A stretch of DNA of 64,000 bases from Flavobacteriia bacterium (GTDB lineage: Bacteria > Bacteroidota > Bacteroidia > Flavobacteriales_D > Crocinitomicaceae): positions 1 to 64,000 of the forward strand of contig JACOTM010000051.1 in assembly GCA_016178305.1 (NCBI GenBank). The letters run 5' to 3'. Under the pieces are notes generated by a model. The model was given only the letters and a program-made list of their open reading frames with translations, did no database searches and had not been told where the DNA came from. Shown here in pieces: positions 17,078-27,172 of this stretch (positions are counted from its first letter, which is position 1; each line of letters begins with the position of its first letter). The position numbers and the translations under genes were made by a program.

Positions 17078-18223
17078 ATGATTCAAGTGAACAAAATCCA
17101 AATGGTAGATTTAGTGTCTCAATATCAAGATATTAAACAGGAAGTAGATGAGGCTATTTTAAGCGTTATTGAAAATGCTAATTTTATTAATGGTCCAGAA
17201 GTTAATTCTTTTAAATCTGACCTTGAATCATATCTTAATGTAAATCATGTGCAACCTTGTGCAAATGGAACGGATGCTCTGCAAATAGCTTTAATGGCTT
17301 TAGGGTTAAAGCCTGGGGATGAAGTAATAACTCCTTCTTTTACTTACATAGCTACTACAGAAGTAATGGCTTTATTGGGTTTGAAACCAGTTTTTGTTGA
17401 AGTTAATCCTGATACATTTTGTATTGATGCCTCAAAAATAGAAGCTGTAATTACTTCGAAAACAAAAGCAATTGTACCTGTTCACTTATATGGTCAAGCA
17501 GCTCCGATGAATGAGATAATGGCCATTGCAAAAAAACATAATTTATTTGTCGTTGAAGACAATGCCCAAGCGATTGGATGTGATTATATATTATCTAATG
17601 GAGAAACAGTGAAAACAGGTACAATAGGAACAATTGGATGTACTTCATTCTTCCCATCAAAAAATCTTGGATGTTATGGAGATGGCGGCGCTTTATTCAC
17701 AAATGATTCAGAACTGGCTGTAAAAATAAAAATGATAGCAAATCATGGTCAAAGTAAAAAATATTACCATGATGTTGTCGGTTGCAATTCTCGTTTAGAT
17801 ACGATTCAAGCAGCAGTTTTGAAAATTAAGCTTAAAAAATTAAATGAGTATAATGCTGCAAGAAACAAAGTAGCATCTTATTATGATAATTTCTTTGTGC
17901 AATTTCCTCAAATAATAACGCCAGTTAGGGCTACTGATTCAAATCATGTTTTTCATCAATATACTTTGAAAGTAGAAGGACTGGATAGAGATGAATTGAA
18001 TAATTTTTTAGAAGAAAAAGGGGTGCCTTCAATGATTTATTATCCAGTTCCTGCGCATCGTCAAAAAATGTTTGAATCTTTTGGTAGTGCTTCAACTCAT
18101 TTACCAATTACCGATTGGTTAACAGAAAGAGTAATTTCTTTACCAATTCACACAGAAATGAAACAAGAGCATTTAGATGTTATTTGTAATGCTGTTGCTG
18201 AATTTATTAAAAGTAAAGAATAA
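17078..18223 (+). CDS. wbpE: UDP-3-keto-GlcNAcA aminotransferase (DegT/DnrJ/EryC1 family)
   Basis: A 381-residue sugar aminotransferase. PLP motifs are NGTDALQIALMAL, EDNAQAIG with Asp161, and the Schiff-base Lys195 in FFPSKNLGCYGDGG. The family transaminates keto-sugars. The neighbouring wbpB, wbpD and dehydrogenase genes point to the 3-amination step of UDP-2,3-diacetamido-2,3-dideoxy-glucuronate synthesis, with glutamate as donor. The ATG at 17078 gives MIQVNKIQMVDL; the Met at residue 9 is an alternative start and the usual position for many family members. It is the first gene of an operon running to 25283. GDP-perosamine synthases look similar but the context does not support that. Confidence 0.88.
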   Translation: MIQVNKIQMVDLVSQYQDIKQEVDEAILSVIENANFINGPEVNSFKSDLESYLNVNHVQPCANGTDALQIALMALGLKPGDEVITPSFTYIATTEVMALLGLKPVFVEVNPDTFCIDASKIEAVITSKTKAIVPVHLYGQAAPMNEIMAIAKKHNLFVVEDNAQAIGCDYILSNGETVKTGTIGTIGCTSFFPSKNLGCYGDGGALFTNDSELAVKIKMIANHGQSKKYYHDVVGCNSRLDTIQAAVLKIKLKKLNEYNAARNKVASYYDNFFVQFPQIITPVRATDSNHVFHQYTLKVEGLDRDELNNFLEEKGVPSMIYYPVPAHRQKMFESFGSASTHLPITDWLTERVISLPIHTEMKQEHLDVICNAVAEFIKSKE

Positions 18224-18258
18224 TTTAACCTTGTATATCATACAAGACGACTCACTAT

Positions 18259-19590
18259 ATGAAAAAAATTGCAGTTATAGGTACAGGATATGTTGGTTTG
18301 GTTTCAGGAACTTGTTTTGCTGAAACTGGAAATCAAGTTATTTGTGTAGATATCAATGAAGAGAAAGTTCAAAGAATGCGTAATGGCGAAGTGCCAATTT
18401 ACGAACCGCATTTAGATGTTGTATTTGAACGAAATATTCGTGAAGGAAGAATTCAATTTACCACAAATCTAAAAGAAGCTGTTGATTTTGCTGAAATTAT
18501 ATTTTTAGCTTTGCCAACGCCTCCTGGCGAAGACGGATCTGCCGATTTAAGTTATGTATTAAATGTAGCCAATCAGTTGGGACAAATAATGACAGAATAT
18601 AAGGTTATTGTAGATAAATCAACTGTCCCTGTAGGAACTTCAGAGAAGGTAGAAGCAGCGATTAAAAAGCATGCATCCGTAGAATTTGCAGTAGTTTCAA
18701 ATCCTGAATTTCTTAGAGAAGGTTTTGCAATTGATGATTTTTTAAATCCTGATAGAGTCGTTATTGGAACTTCAGATCCGCGTGCTGCGAAAATCATGGA
18801 AGAGCTATATAAACCATTTATTAGAGATGGGCATCCGTTAATTGTAATGGATGAAAAATCTGCTGAATTAACTAAATATGCAGCCAATGCTTTTTTAGCA
18901 ACTAAAATTACATTCATGAATGAAATTGCAAATTTCTGTGAATTAGTGGGAGCAGATGTAGATAAAGTTCGTTTAGGAATTGGTTCAGATTCTAGAATTG
19001 GTCATAAGTTTTTATACCCAGGAATTGGATTTGGAGGAAGTTGTTTCCCGAAAGATGTGAGTGCATTATTGAAAAGTGGTAAACAAGCAGGTTACAATTT
19101 TGAGATTATTCAAAGTGTTTTAGATGTTAATGAAAAGCAAAAAGTAACGATAGTTCCTAAAGTGAAAAATTACTTTGGGGATATCAGAGGAATGAAATTT
19201 GCAATTTGGGGATTAGCATTTAAACCTGACACAGATGATATTCGAGAGGCTTCTGCATTGTATATAATTGATGAATTAATAAAGGCAGGTGCTGAAGTAG
19301 AAGTGTATGATCCTGAGGCAATGCCAAATGTGAAAGAATTGTTAGGAGATAAAATAGCCTATGCTAATCATCAATATGATGCACTTGAAAATGCAGATGC
19401 TTTATTAATAGCAACCGAATGGTCTGCATTTAGAAATCCAGATTTTGATAAAATTAAATCGAAGTTAAAGCAGCCTATTATTTTTGATGGCAGAAATATT
19501 TTTGAATTAGATCAAATGTTAAATTTAGGTTTCTATTACAATTCAGTAGGTAGAAAAACAGTTTTACCATTTGTTCAAACAGAAAAATAA
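18259..19590 (+). CDS. ugd: UDP-glucose 6-dehydrogenase
   Basis: Oxidises UDP-glucose twice with NAD+ to UDP-glucuronate. The 443-residue protein shows the Rossmann motif [36 protein letters not shown], and the catalytic Cys262 in [14 protein letters not shown]. The C-terminal UDP-binding domain contains [15 protein letters not shown]. It overlaps the next gene by one base (TAATGG). Coupling with the downstream UDP-glucuronate decarboxylase suggests part of its product becomes UDP-xylose. Confidence 0.95.
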   Translation: MKKIAVIGTGYVGLVSGTCFAETGNQVICVDINEEKVQRMRNGEVPIYEPHLDVVFERNIREGRIQFTTNLKEAVDFAEIIFLALPTPPGEDGSADLSYVLNVANQLGQIMTEYKVIVDKSTVPVGTSEKVEAAIKKHASVEFAVVSNPEFLREGFAIDDFLNPDRVVIGTSDPRAAKIMEELYKPFIRDGHPLIVMDEKSAELTKYAANAFLATKITFMNEIANFCELVGADVDKVRLGIGSDSRIGHKFLYPGIGFGGSCFPKDVSALLKSGKQAGYNFEIIQSVLDVNEKQKVTIVPKVKNYFGDIRGMKFAIWGLAFKPDTDDIREASALYIIDELIKAGAEVEVYDPEAMPNVKELLGDKIAYANHQYDALENADALLIATEWSAFRNPDFDKIKSKLKQPIIFDGRNIFELDQMLNLGFYYNSVGRKTVLPFVQTEK

Positions 19591-20585
19591 TGGAAAAAAG
19601 AAAAAGAATATTAATTACAGGTGCTGCTGGATTTCTTGGTTCGCATTTGTGTGATCGTTTTATCAAAGAGGATTACCATGTAATTGCAATGGATAATTTG
19701 ATTACAGGTCAATTGAAAAACATTGAACATCTTTTTCCATTAGAGAATTTTGAATTTTACAATCACGATGTTTCAAAGTTTATTCATGTAGCAGGTGATT
19801 TAGATTATATTTTACATTTTGCATCTCCAGCAAGTCCGATAGATTATTTAAAAATTCCTATTCAAACTTTAAAAGTTGGTTCTTTGGGAATTCATAATTG
19901 TTTAGGTTTGGCAAGAGTGAAAAATGCACGTGTATTAATTGCTTCAACTTCTGAAGTATATGGTGATCCAACAGTTCACCCACAAACAGAAGAATATTGG
20001 GGAAATGTAAATCCAATTGGACCACGCGGAGTTTATGATGAAGCGAAACGTTTTCAAGAGGCTATAACCATGGCTTATCATACGTTTCATGGTGTAGAAA
20101 CTAGAATTGTAAGAATATTTAATACTTATGGGCCAAAAATGCGTTTGAATGATGGACGTGTTTTACCAGCATTTATCGGTCAAGCATTGAGAGGAGAAGA
20201 TATTACTATTTTTGGAGATGGTTCTCAAACGAGAGCATTCTGTTATGTAGATGATTTAGTTGAAGGGATTTACAGATTGTTGCATAGTGATTATGTGTAT
20301 CCCGTGAATATCGGAAATCCAGATGAGATTTCAATTAAAGATTTTGCAGAGGAAATAATAAAATTAACTGGAACTGATCAAAAAGTGGTATTTCACGATT
20401 TACCAGTAGATGATCCAAAACAACGTCAACCAGATATTTCAAAAGCGAAAGAATTATTGGATTGGAGTCCAAAAGTAAGTCGTTCTGAAGGATTGAAAAT
20501 TACGTATGAATATTTCAAAAGTTTGAGTCCAGAAGAATTAAGAAAAAAAGAACATAATAATTTCGATAAATATATTATAAGATAA
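19590..20585 (+). CDS. uxs: UDP-glucuronate decarboxylase (UDP-xylose synthase)
   Basis: A 331-residue extended SDR enzyme. It has the NAD motif [20 protein letters not shown], and the catalytic pair Tyr149 and Lys153 in VYDEAKR, which together with [10 protein letters not shown] is typical of UDP-glucuronate decarboxylases rather than 4-epimerases. It would convert UDP-GlcA to UDP-xylose plus CO2. Its start overlaps the ugd stop and its stop overlaps the wbpD start, each by one base, indicating translational coupling. Confidence 0.88.
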   Translation: MEKRKRILITGAAGFLGSHLCDRFIKEDYHVIAMDNLITGQLKNIEHLFPLENFEFYNHDVSKFIHVAGDLDYILHFASPASPIDYLKIPIQTLKVGSLGIHNCLGLARVKNARVLIASTSEVYGDPTVHPQTEEYWGNVNPIGPRGVYDEAKRFQEAITMAYHTFHGVETRIVRIFNTYGPKMRLNDGRVLPAFIGQALRGEDITIFGDGSQTRAFCYVDDLVEGIYRLLHSDYVYPVNIGNPDEISIKDFAEEIIKLTGTDQKVVFHDLPVDDPKQRQPDISKAKELLDWSPKVSRSEGLKITYEYFKSLSPEELRKKEHNNFDKYIIR

Positions 20586-21154
20586 TGAGCTATTTTGCAC
20601 ACGAAACAGCAATCATTGACGAAGGTTGTACAATTGGAGAAGGAACAAAAATTTGGCACTTTTCACATGTAATGCCTAATTGTACAATTGGAGAAAAATG
20701 CAATATTGGACAAAATGTTGTGATATCTCCTGAAGTAATCTTAGGGAAAAATGTAAAAATTCAAAATAACGTTTCTATTTATACAGGAGTTATTTGCGAA
20801 GATGATGTATTTTTAGGTCCTTCGATGGTTTTTACAAATGTGATTAATCCTCGAAGCGCTGTCAATAGAAAAAATGAATACGCAAAAACGATTGTAAAAA
20901 AAGGTGCTAGTATTGGTGCGAATGCGACGATCGTTTGTGGTCATGATATAGGCGAATTTGCATTTATTGGAGCAGGTGCAGTAGTAACTAAAACAGTTCC
21001 AGCTTATGCATTGGTTGTTGGGAATCCAGCGAGACAATTAGGTTGGATGAGTGAGTTTGGTCAACGTTTGGAATTTGATTCAGAAGGAATTGCTTTATGT
21101 ACTGAAAGCAATGAAAAATATAAATTAGAGAATAATAAAGTAACAAAAATATAA
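20585..21154 (+). CDS. wbpD: UDP-2-acetamido-3-amino-glucuronate N-acetyltransferase
   Basis: A 189-residue left-handed beta-helix acyltransferase with hexapeptide repeats ([19 protein letters not shown], then [13 protein letters not shown], and [13 protein letters not shown]). It acetylates the 3-amino group made by WbpE, using acetyl-CoA, and forms trimers. The loop [18 protein letters not shown] is characteristic of WbpD/WlbB-type enzymes. It is bracketed by uxs (one-base overlap) and wbpB (one base between stop and ATG). Confidence 0.9.
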   Translation: MSYFAHETAIIDEGCTIGEGTKIWHFSHVMPNCTIGEKCNIGQNVVISPEVILGKNVKIQNNVSIYTGVICEDDVFLGPSMVFTNVINPRSAVNRKNEYAKTIVKKGASIGANATIVCGHDIGEFAFIGAGAVVTKTVPAYALVVGNPARQLGWMSEFGQRLEFDSEGIALCTESNEKYKLENNKVTKI

Positions 21155-21155
21155 G

Positions 21156-22196
21156 ATGAGTATTTCCGATAAAAAAATACGATTTGCTGTTATAGGTGCA
21201 GGTCACATAGGAAAACGTCATGCAGAGATGATTCGTCGTGAGAATGAAGGAGAATTAGTTGCAATGATTGATGTTCGTTCAAAAGAAGAATGCAATGCTG
21301 TTGATTTCGGTGTTCCTTTTTTTAAATCTTTTGATGAATTATTAGCGTCAGGTATAGAATTTGATGTAGTAAATGTGTGTACTCCAAATGGTTTGCATGC
21401 GGAACAAAGTATTGCGGTATTGAATGCTAAAAAACATGTGGTATGTGAAAAGCCAATGGGTTTAACAAAAGAAAGTTGTGAACGAGTAATTTTTAAATCT
21501 TTGCAAATGTCTAAAAGTGTATTTTGTGTGATGCAAAATAGATACTCTCCACCATCAGAATGGATTAAGTCAGTGGTAGAAAATGGAACTTTAGGAGATA
21601 TTTATATGGTTCAATTGAACTGTTATTGGAATAGAGATGATCGTTATTACAAAGCAGGAGGTTGGAAAGGAACACCTGATTTAGATGGAGGGACATTGTT
21701 TACGCAGTTCTCTCATTTTATTGATATCATGTATTGGTTATTTGGTGATATTGATAATATTCAAGGACGTTTTGCAGATTTTAACCATCAGAATTCAACT
21801 GCTTTTGAAGATTCAGGAATTGTAAGTTTTGATTTCATTAATGGAGGAATGGGTTGTATTAACTATTCAACTTCAGTAGCAAATCAAAACTTAGAAAGTT
21901 CGATTACAATTATCGGAAGCAAAGGAAGTGTGAAAATTGGCGGTCAATACATGAACGAAGTTGAAGTTTGTAATGTGACGGACTATGAAATGCCAGTTTT
22001 AAAAGAATCAAATCCTGCAAATGATTATGGACCATACAAAGGTTCAGCAGCAAATCATAATTATGTGATTCAAAATGTAATTGATTCTTTGAAAGGAAGA
22101 TCAACTGCAACAACGAATGCATTGGAAGGATTGAAAGTAGTAGAGATTATTGAACGTATTTATAAAGTAAGAAATGAGCAACTCAATTTACAATAA
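21156..22196 (+). CDS. wbpB: UDP-GlcNAcA 3-dehydrogenase (Gfo/Idh/MocA family)
   Basis: A 346-residue NAD-dependent oxidoreductase that would oxidise C3 of UDP-GlcNAcA to the keto-sugar used by WbpE. The N-terminal Rossmann motif is VIGAGHIGKRHAEMI, with the family's catalytic Lys in HVVCEKPMG. The C-terminal half is the Gfo/Idh/MocA alpha-beta domain, with GGTLFTQFSHFIDIMYW. It overlaps the following dehydrogenase gene by 23 bases. Confidence 0.88.
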   Translation: MSISDKKIRFAVIGAGHIGKRHAEMIRRENEGELVAMIDVRSKEECNAVDFGVPFFKSFDELLASGIEFDVVNVCTPNGLHAEQSIAVLNAKKHVVCEKPMGLTKESCERVIFKSLQMSKSVFCVMQNRYSPPSEWIKSVVENGTLGDIYMVQLNCYWNRDDRYYKAGGWKGTPDLDGGTLFTQFSHFIDIMYWLFGDIDNIQGRFADFNHQNSTAFEDSGIVSFDFINGGMGCINYSTSVANQNLESSITIIGSKGSVKIGGQYMNEVEVCNVTDYEMPVLKESNPANDYGPYKGSAANHNYVIQNVIDSLKGRSTATTNALEGLKVVEIIERIYKVRNEQLNLQ

Positions 22197-23478
22197 ATTA
22201 ATTAACAAAGAAGCTAAATTAGCGGTTATTGGATTAGGTTATGTTGGTTTACCAATCGCCTTAGAATTTGCAAAACAAATTAAAGTTGTAGGTTTTGACA
22301 TCAATCAAGAAAGAGTTGATTTAATGAATAATAAAATCGATCCTAGTAATGAATTAGATGCTGCTGCGTTTGAGAATAGTGATATTCTTTTTACAGCTAA
22401 TTTGGATGATTTAAAAGATGTTGAATTCTTTATTGTTGCAGTTCCTACTCCAATTGATAATGCAAATTTACCTAATTTAAAGCCATTATTAGGCGCAAGT
22501 TCAACGGTAGGAAAAGTATTGAAAAAAGGAGATTATGTAGTTTTTGAATCTACTGTTTATCCAGGATGTACTGAAGAAGATTGCATCCCAGTTTTGGAAA
22601 AAGAATCAGGGTTAAAATTTAAAGAAGATTTCATGGTTGGTTATTCTCCTGAAAGAATCAATCCAGGAGATAAGGAACATACATTGCAAAATGTAATCAA
22701 AGTTGTATCTGGATGTTGCAATACTTCTTTAGAGGAAATAGCTAAAACGTATGAATTGGTTGTAAAAGCAGGTGTTCATAGAGCAACAACAATCAAAGTA
22801 GCAGAAGCAGCTAAAATTATTGAAAATACACAAAGAGATTTAAACATCGCTTTGATGAATGAATTGTCAATTATTTTTAATAAATTGAAAATTAATACGT
22901 TTGATGTATTAGAAGCAGCTGGAACGAAATGGAACTTTTTAAAGTTTTCACCAGGTTTAGTTGGAGGACATTGCATCGGAGTAGATCCTTATTATTTGAC
23001 TCATAAAGCAGCTCAAGCAGGCTATCATTCTAAAGTAATTACTAGCGGAAGATACGTGAATGATTCAATGGGAGGCTATATTGCTAAACAAACAGTTAAG
23101 AAAATAATTGCTCAAGGAAAGCACATTCAAGATGCGAAAGTATTGGTGATGGGAGCAACGTTTAAAGAAGATGTTTCTGACATTAGAAATTCTAAAGTAA
23201 TAGACATTGTAAATGAATTAGTTTCTTTTCAGGTTCATGTTGATTTAATCGATCCTCATGCGAGTTCGGAAGAAATGAAACAAGAGTATGGCGTTAGTTT
23301 AATTGAAAAAGCAACAAATGATTATGATGCAATTGTTGTTGCGGTGAATCATAAGGAATATAAATTGATGAAGGAAGCAGATTTTAAAAATTTATTAAAA
23401 GAAAATAAAGGTTTATTAGTTGATGTTAAAGGAATATTCAAAGATCAAATTAGCGAGATAGAATATTGGAGTTTATAA
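22174..23478 (+). CDS. wbpA: UDP-N-acetylhexosamine 6-dehydrogenase (WbpA/WbpO/TviB group)
   Basis: A 434-residue nucleotide-sugar dehydrogenase, distinct from ugd. Motifs are VIGLGYVGLPIALEFAK, FESTVYPGCTEEDCIPVLE, VGYSPERINPGD, and the catalytic Cys267 in LVGGHCIGVDPYYLTHKA. This subgroup oxidises UDP-GlcNAc or UDP-GalNAc to the uronic acid. The context of wbpB, wbpD and wbpE favours UDP-GlcNAc, giving UDP-GlcNAcA, the first step of the diacetamido-glucuronate route. By sequence alone it could also be a WbpO/TviB-type UDP-GalNAc dehydrogenase. Confidence 0.88.
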   Translation: MSNSIYNKLINKEAKLAVIGLGYVGLPIALEFAKQIKVVGFDINQERVDLMNNKIDPSNELDAAAFENSDILFTANLDDLKDVEFFIVAVPTPIDNANLPNLKPLLGASSTVGKVLKKGDYVVFESTVYPGCTEEDCIPVLEKESGLKFKEDFMVGYSPERINPGDKEHTLQNVIKVVSGCCNTSLEEIAKTYELVVKAGVHRATTIKVAEAAKIIENTQRDLNIALMNELSIIFNKLKINTFDVLEAAGTKWNFLKFSPGLVGGHCIGVDPYYLTHKAAQAGYHSKVITSGRYVNDSMGGYIAKQTVKKIIAQGKHIQDAKVLVMGATFKEDVSDIRNSKVIDIVNELVSFQVHVDLIDPHASSEEMKQEYGVSLIEKATNDYDAIVVAVNHKEYKLMKEADFKNLLKENKGLLVDVKGIFKDQISEIEYWSL

Positions 23479-23479
23479 G

Positions 23480-24529
23480 ATGAGTTATACTAAAAACATT
23501 TTAATTACTGGAGGAGCTGGTTTCATTGGCTCCCATGTAATTCGTTTATTTGTAAATAAATATCCAAATTATAGAATTATCAATTTTGACAAATTGACGT
23601 ATGCAGGAAATTTAAAAAATTTAAAAGATATAGAAGAAAAATCAAATTATGTTTTCTTCAAAGGAGATATTTGTTCTACAAAAGACTTGAAAAATGTTTT
23701 TACAACATATTCTATAACTGATGTAATCCATTTGGCTGCAGAGTCCCATGTTGATCGTTCTATTGAAGGGCCAATGGAATTTGTAATGACGAATGTTGTA
23801 GGAACGGTCAATCTATTACAAACAGCGAAAGAAAATTGGATAGAAGAAGGTCATGTTTTTTATCATGTATCAACGGATGAGGTATTTGGAAGTTTGGGAA
23901 GTGAAGGCTTATTTTCAGAAACAACTTCTTATGACCCTCGTAGTCCATATTCGGCTTCTAAAGCATCATCAGATCATTTTGTTAGAGCGTATTTTCATAC
24001 TTATGGCTTACCTGTAAAAATATCTAACTGCTCTAATAATTATGGTTCACATCATTTCCCTGAAAAATTAATTCCCTTAATTATTAATAATATTTTCAAT
24101 AATAAACCATTGCCAATTTACGGAAAAGGAGATAATATTCGTGATTGGTTGTGGGTTGAAGACCATGCACTTGCAATTGACACTATTTTCCACAATGGAA
24201 AATTAGGGGAATCATACAATGTTGGTGGATTGAATGAGTGGACAAATATTGATCTAGTGAAGTATTTGTGTAAAATTTTAGATAAGAAGTTAAACAGGTC
24301 AGAAGGGACAAATGAAAAACTAATCACCTTTGTGAAAGATAGAGCTGGCCATGATGCAAGATATGCAATAGATGCTTCAAAATTAGCAAATGATTTGGGT
24401 TGGAAACCATCCGTAAAATTTGAAGAAGGATTAGAAAAAACGGTAGATTGGTATTTGGCAAATATGGACTGGGTAAGTGAAATTACGAGTGGAGAATATC
24501 AAGATTATTACACCAAAATGTATCGATAA
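23480..24529 (+). CDS. rfbB: dTDP-glucose 4,6-dehydratase
   Basis: Makes dTDP-4-keto-6-deoxyglucose, the precursor of rhamnose and other deoxysugars. The 349-residue extended SDR protein has TGGAGFIGSHV, AAESHVDRSI, the catalytic Asp133-Glu134 in STDEVFG, and Tyr157/Lys161 in YSASKASSDH. NCSNNYG and IRDWLWVEDHA are also diagnostic. No rfbA, rfbC or rfbD lies in this operon; a reductase resembling rfbD is 11 kb away at 36081. It begins one base after the preceding stop. Confidence 0.95.
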   Translation: MSYTKNILITGGAGFIGSHVIRLFVNKYPNYRIINFDKLTYAGNLKNLKDIEEKSNYVFFKGDICSTKDLKNVFTTYSITDVIHLAAESHVDRSIEGPMEFVMTNVVGTVNLLQTAKENWIEEGHVFYHVSTDEVFGSLGSEGLFSETTSYDPRSPYSASKASSDHFVRAYFHTYGLPVKISNCSNNYGSHHFPEKLIPLIINNIFNNKPLPIYGKGDNIRDWLWVEDHALAIDTIFHNGKLGESYNVGGLNEWTNIDLVKYLCKILDKKLNRSEGTNEKLITFVKDRAGHDARYAIDASKLANDLGWKPSVKFEEGLEKTVDWYLANMDWVSEITSGEYQDYYTKMYR

Positions 24530-24539
24530 ATAACATATT

Positions 24540-25283
24540 ATGGGCTTTTTATCACGAATTTTTTCAAACAATGAAAAATCGAAATCAATAAATTTAGGGG
24601 ACTTAATAACAGATATTCATAGTCATTTAATACCAGGAATCGACGATGGTTCTCAATCTTTAGATGATTCGATAGCCATGCTTCATAAATTTAAAGAATT
24701 AGGATATAAAAAAGTTATTACAACTCCACACATAATGAGCGATCATTATAGAAATACGCCTGAAATCATCTTAAATGGTTTAGAAGTTGTTCGAGCTGAA
24801 TTAAAAAGAATAAACTTAGACATAGAGATTGAAGCTGCAGCAGAATATTTTTTTGATGAGACAATTTTTGAAAAAATTAGAAATCGTGAATTATTGACTT
24901 TTAATGGAAATCATGTATTAGTTGAATTTTCATTTTTTTCGATGCCACAAGGAGAGGAGAATTTATTTTTTGAATTATTAACGAATGGATACCAACCTGT
25001 TTTAGCGCATTTTGAAAGATATGCATTTTTACATGGTTCAATTGAAAAAGCGATTGAATGGCGAAATAAAGGGATTTATATACAAATGAATTTAAATTCA
25101 CTTTCAGGACATTACGGACCAGAAGTGAAAAAGCAGGCAGAAAAATTAATTCAAGCTGAAGCCATTGATTTTGTTGGAACTGATTGTCATAGAATTGAAC
25201 ATTTATTATTGTTAGAAAAACAATTATCAACGCCACTTTTTCATAAACTAATAAAATTAAATTTTAAAAATCAACAGCTTTAA
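24540..25283 (+). CDS. PHP-family protein tyrosine phosphatase (CpsB/CapC-like)
   Basis: A 247-residue metal-dependent phosphatase of the polymerase-histidinol-phosphatase fold. Metal ligands are visible in DIHSHLIPGIDDGSQ, TTPHIM, AHFERY and GTDCHR. In Gram-positive and some Bacteroidota capsule loci this family dephosphorylates the BY-kinase that controls chain export. No such kinase is present in the window, so the partner must be elsewhere. It closes the nucleotide-sugar operon, ten bases after rfbB. Confidence 0.88.
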   Translation: MGFLSRIFSNNEKSKSINLGDLITDIHSHLIPGIDDGSQSLDDSIAMLHKFKELGYKKVITTPHIMSDHYRNTPEIILNGLEVVRAELKRINLDIEIEAAAEYFFDETIFEKIRNRELLTFNGNHVLVEFSFFSMPQGEENLFFELLTNGYQPVLAHFERYAFLHGSIEKAIEWRNKGIYIQMNLNSLSGHYGPEVKKQAEKLIQAEAIDFVGTDCHRIEHLLLLEKQLSTPLFHKLIKLNFKNQQL

Positions 25284-25303
25284 AATTTTAATAGAACTTA
25301 GGT

Positions 25304-26206
25304 TTAAAAATAAAAACCATGACCAGAAAATTTATTATGTGAAAAAATCAAAGTTGGAAAAGGAATTTTGATGTAATTAAATTGTCTAATAATTGACTTT
25401 AAGCATCTATTTTTAATGGGTATTTTACTAAAATCAATATCTAAAGAAAATAAAAATTTTCGACTAGCATATAGCGTTTGTCCCGATGTAGGTTCAAAAT
25501 AAGTATTTTGATTACCAATTATTTTTTGATCAATGCTATATCCTAAGGCGAAACAAATCCAAGGAGGGATGTTTAAACGAGGTATAAAACTTTTAAGATT
25601 GAAACTCATCCAATAAGATTGACCATTGTAATCTTTTAATAACCGTTCTTGAAAATTGTGCCCTAACACATCTGGACGAAGTTGCGCATAAGGTGTATGA
25701 TGGGCTGAAAATTTTAATATTATCCGTTGTTCTTTCCACATTAATTCTTGAGATGAAAAAAGAATTAATCCAGTAGTATTAGCTGTCATATCAGACCATG
25801 AAAATCCCCAGCCATTACTTTTTCCATCTAAAATTTCTAAAGTTGTTTGAAAACCAAAAGCCACAGAAGACCCTATAACGACAGCTTTTAAAGGTTTTAT
25901 TCCACACCATTTCATATTATTACTAATAAGAACAGCTAATTTATTAGTCGTATATAAATGTCCCGTTTTATCCATTTGTAACCATTCTTTACTGTCGTTG
26001 AAAACATGAAATTTGGAAGTTGAAAAATTCGAGTACCAGATATTATTCAATGCTATTGTTCCTCCAATCCAAGTAGAAGTAATGATAGAACTTGAAGCAA
26101 TAAAACGTTTCTTAGATAGAGTATCAGAAGGATAACAAATTTGATTTTGATTGAAAACAAAACCAATTAAAAAAAAATAGAAAAAGAAAACTAATTTACA
26201 CCTCAT
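25304..26206 (-). CDS. DUF2279 (YfiM-like) protein
   Basis: A 300-residue exported protein with an N-terminal hydrophobic leader (KLVFFFYFFLIGFVF). The family core is clear: DKTGHLYTT, ILDGKSNGWGFSWSDMTANTTG, QELMWKEQRIILKFSAHHTPYAQLRPD and KDYNGQSYWMS. DUF2279 proteins are predicted outer-membrane or lipoprotein-like and have no established function. It is convergent with the sugar operon, 20 bases from its end. Confidence 0.8.
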   Translation of the reverse strand: MRCKLVFFFYFFLIGFVFNQNQICYPSDTLSKKRFIASSSIITSTWIGGTIALNNIWYSNFSTSKFHVFNDSKEWLQMDKTGHLYTTNKLAVLISNNMKWCGIKPLKAVVIGSSVAFGFQTTLEILDGKSNGWGFSWSDMTANTTGLILFSSQELMWKEQRIILKFSAHHTPYAQLRPDVLGHNFQERLLKDYNGQSYWMSFNLKSFIPRLNIPPWICFALGYSIDQKIIGNQNTYFEPTSGQTLYASRKFLFSLDIDFSKIPIKNRCLKSIIRQFNYIKIPFPTLIFSHNKFSGHGFYF

Positions 26207-26365
26207 TTAAATCGAAATTAATTCAAAATTTTAAAGTATGCCAATTAAATTGAAAAATACTTTTGAAAATCCATTTTTTATTGCAATATTATGTTATATT
26301 TAACGTGTTACATAGTTAAATTAACACCGTTAATAAGATAATAACCAAACAAAATACATACTATT

Positions 26366-27049
26366 ATGGATTCAATAAGAAGAGACTGGAACGAGATAAA
26401 AACAAATGATAGCTGGGCGATATTTAAAATTATGTCTGAGTTCGTTGAAGGATATGAAAGAATGGCAAAAATAGGGCCTTGTGTTTCTGTTTTTGGTTCA
26501 GCAAGAACGAAACCGGATAATAAATATTATCAATTGTCAGTGGAAGTAGCTGAAAAATTAGCTCAATCAGGATATGGAGTGATAACTGGTGGTGGTCCAG
26601 GTGTAATGGAAGCTGCCAACAAAGGTGCTCAATTGGGGAAGGGAAAGTCCGTTGGATTAAACATTGACTTACCATTCGAACAAAATCATAATCCATATAT
26701 AGATGCGGAACATAACTTAGAATTTGATTACTTTTTTGTTCGAAAAGTGATATTTGTTAAATATTCTCAAGGTTTTGTCGTGATGCCAGGAGGTTTAGGA
26801 ACTTTAGATGAAACATTCGAAGCATTGACATTGATTCAAACGAAGAAAATTAATAAAAGACCAATAGTTTTAGTTGGTAAAAAATATTGGACAGGATTAG
26901 TTGATTGGATTAGGGAGGCTATGCTAGAGCAAGAACAAAATATATCACCTGGAGATTTAGATTTATTTGCAGTTGTTGATACTGCGGATGAAGCAGTTCA
27001 ATATATTAATGATTTCTATAAATCACATCAATTATCCCCAAATTTTTAG
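26366..27049 (+). CDS. LOG-family nucleoside monophosphate phosphoribohydrolase (TIGR00730)
   Basis: A 227-residue Rossmann-like protein with the two family motifs GGGPGVMEAANKGA and PGGLGTLDETFEAL, which form the catalytic and phosphate-binding site. LOG proteins cleave cytokinin riboside 5'-monophosphates or other nucleotides to the base and ribose 5-phosphate; in bacteria the true substrate (often AMP-like) is unsettled. SVFGSARTKPDN near the N-terminus is typical. It is monocistronic, ending at a strong terminator. Confidence 0.92.
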   Translation: MDSIRRDWNEIKTNDSWAIFKIMSEFVEGYERMAKIGPCVSVFGSARTKPDNKYYQLSVEVAEKLAQSGYGVITGGGPGVMEAANKGAQLGKGKSVGLNIDLPFEQNHNPYIDAEHNLEFDYFFVRKVIFVKYSQGFVVMPGGLGTLDETFEALTLIQTKKINKRPIVLVGKKYWTGLVDWIREAMLEQEQNISPGDLDLFAVVDTADEAVQYINDFYKSHQLSPNF

Positions 27050-27073
27050 TTAAAAGAAGAATATTATTATATC

Positions 27074-27110
27074 AAATGAGAAAAGAAAAAAAACTTTTCT
27101 CATTTTTTTT
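27074..27110 (+). terminator. rho-independent terminator after the LOG gene
   Basis: AAATGAGAAAAG and CTTTTCTCATTT form a 12-bp perfect stem around an A-rich 8-base loop, with T8 at the 3' side (three of them in the stem). Confidence 0.9.
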
Positions 27111-27115
27111 GAATA

Positions 27116-27148
27116 TTGTTAATACTTCATTCTTAATACTTAAATTTG
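27116..27148 (+). promoter_or_regulatory. Bacteroidota-type promoter of the PASTA gene cluster
   Basis: TTG (27116-27118), a 22-base spacer and TAAATTTG (27141-27148) match the TTG-N~20-TAnnTTTG consensus, 24 bases before the PASTA start codon. Confidence 0.65.
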
Positions 27149-27172
27149 ACCTCTTGAATTTAGAATATATAC

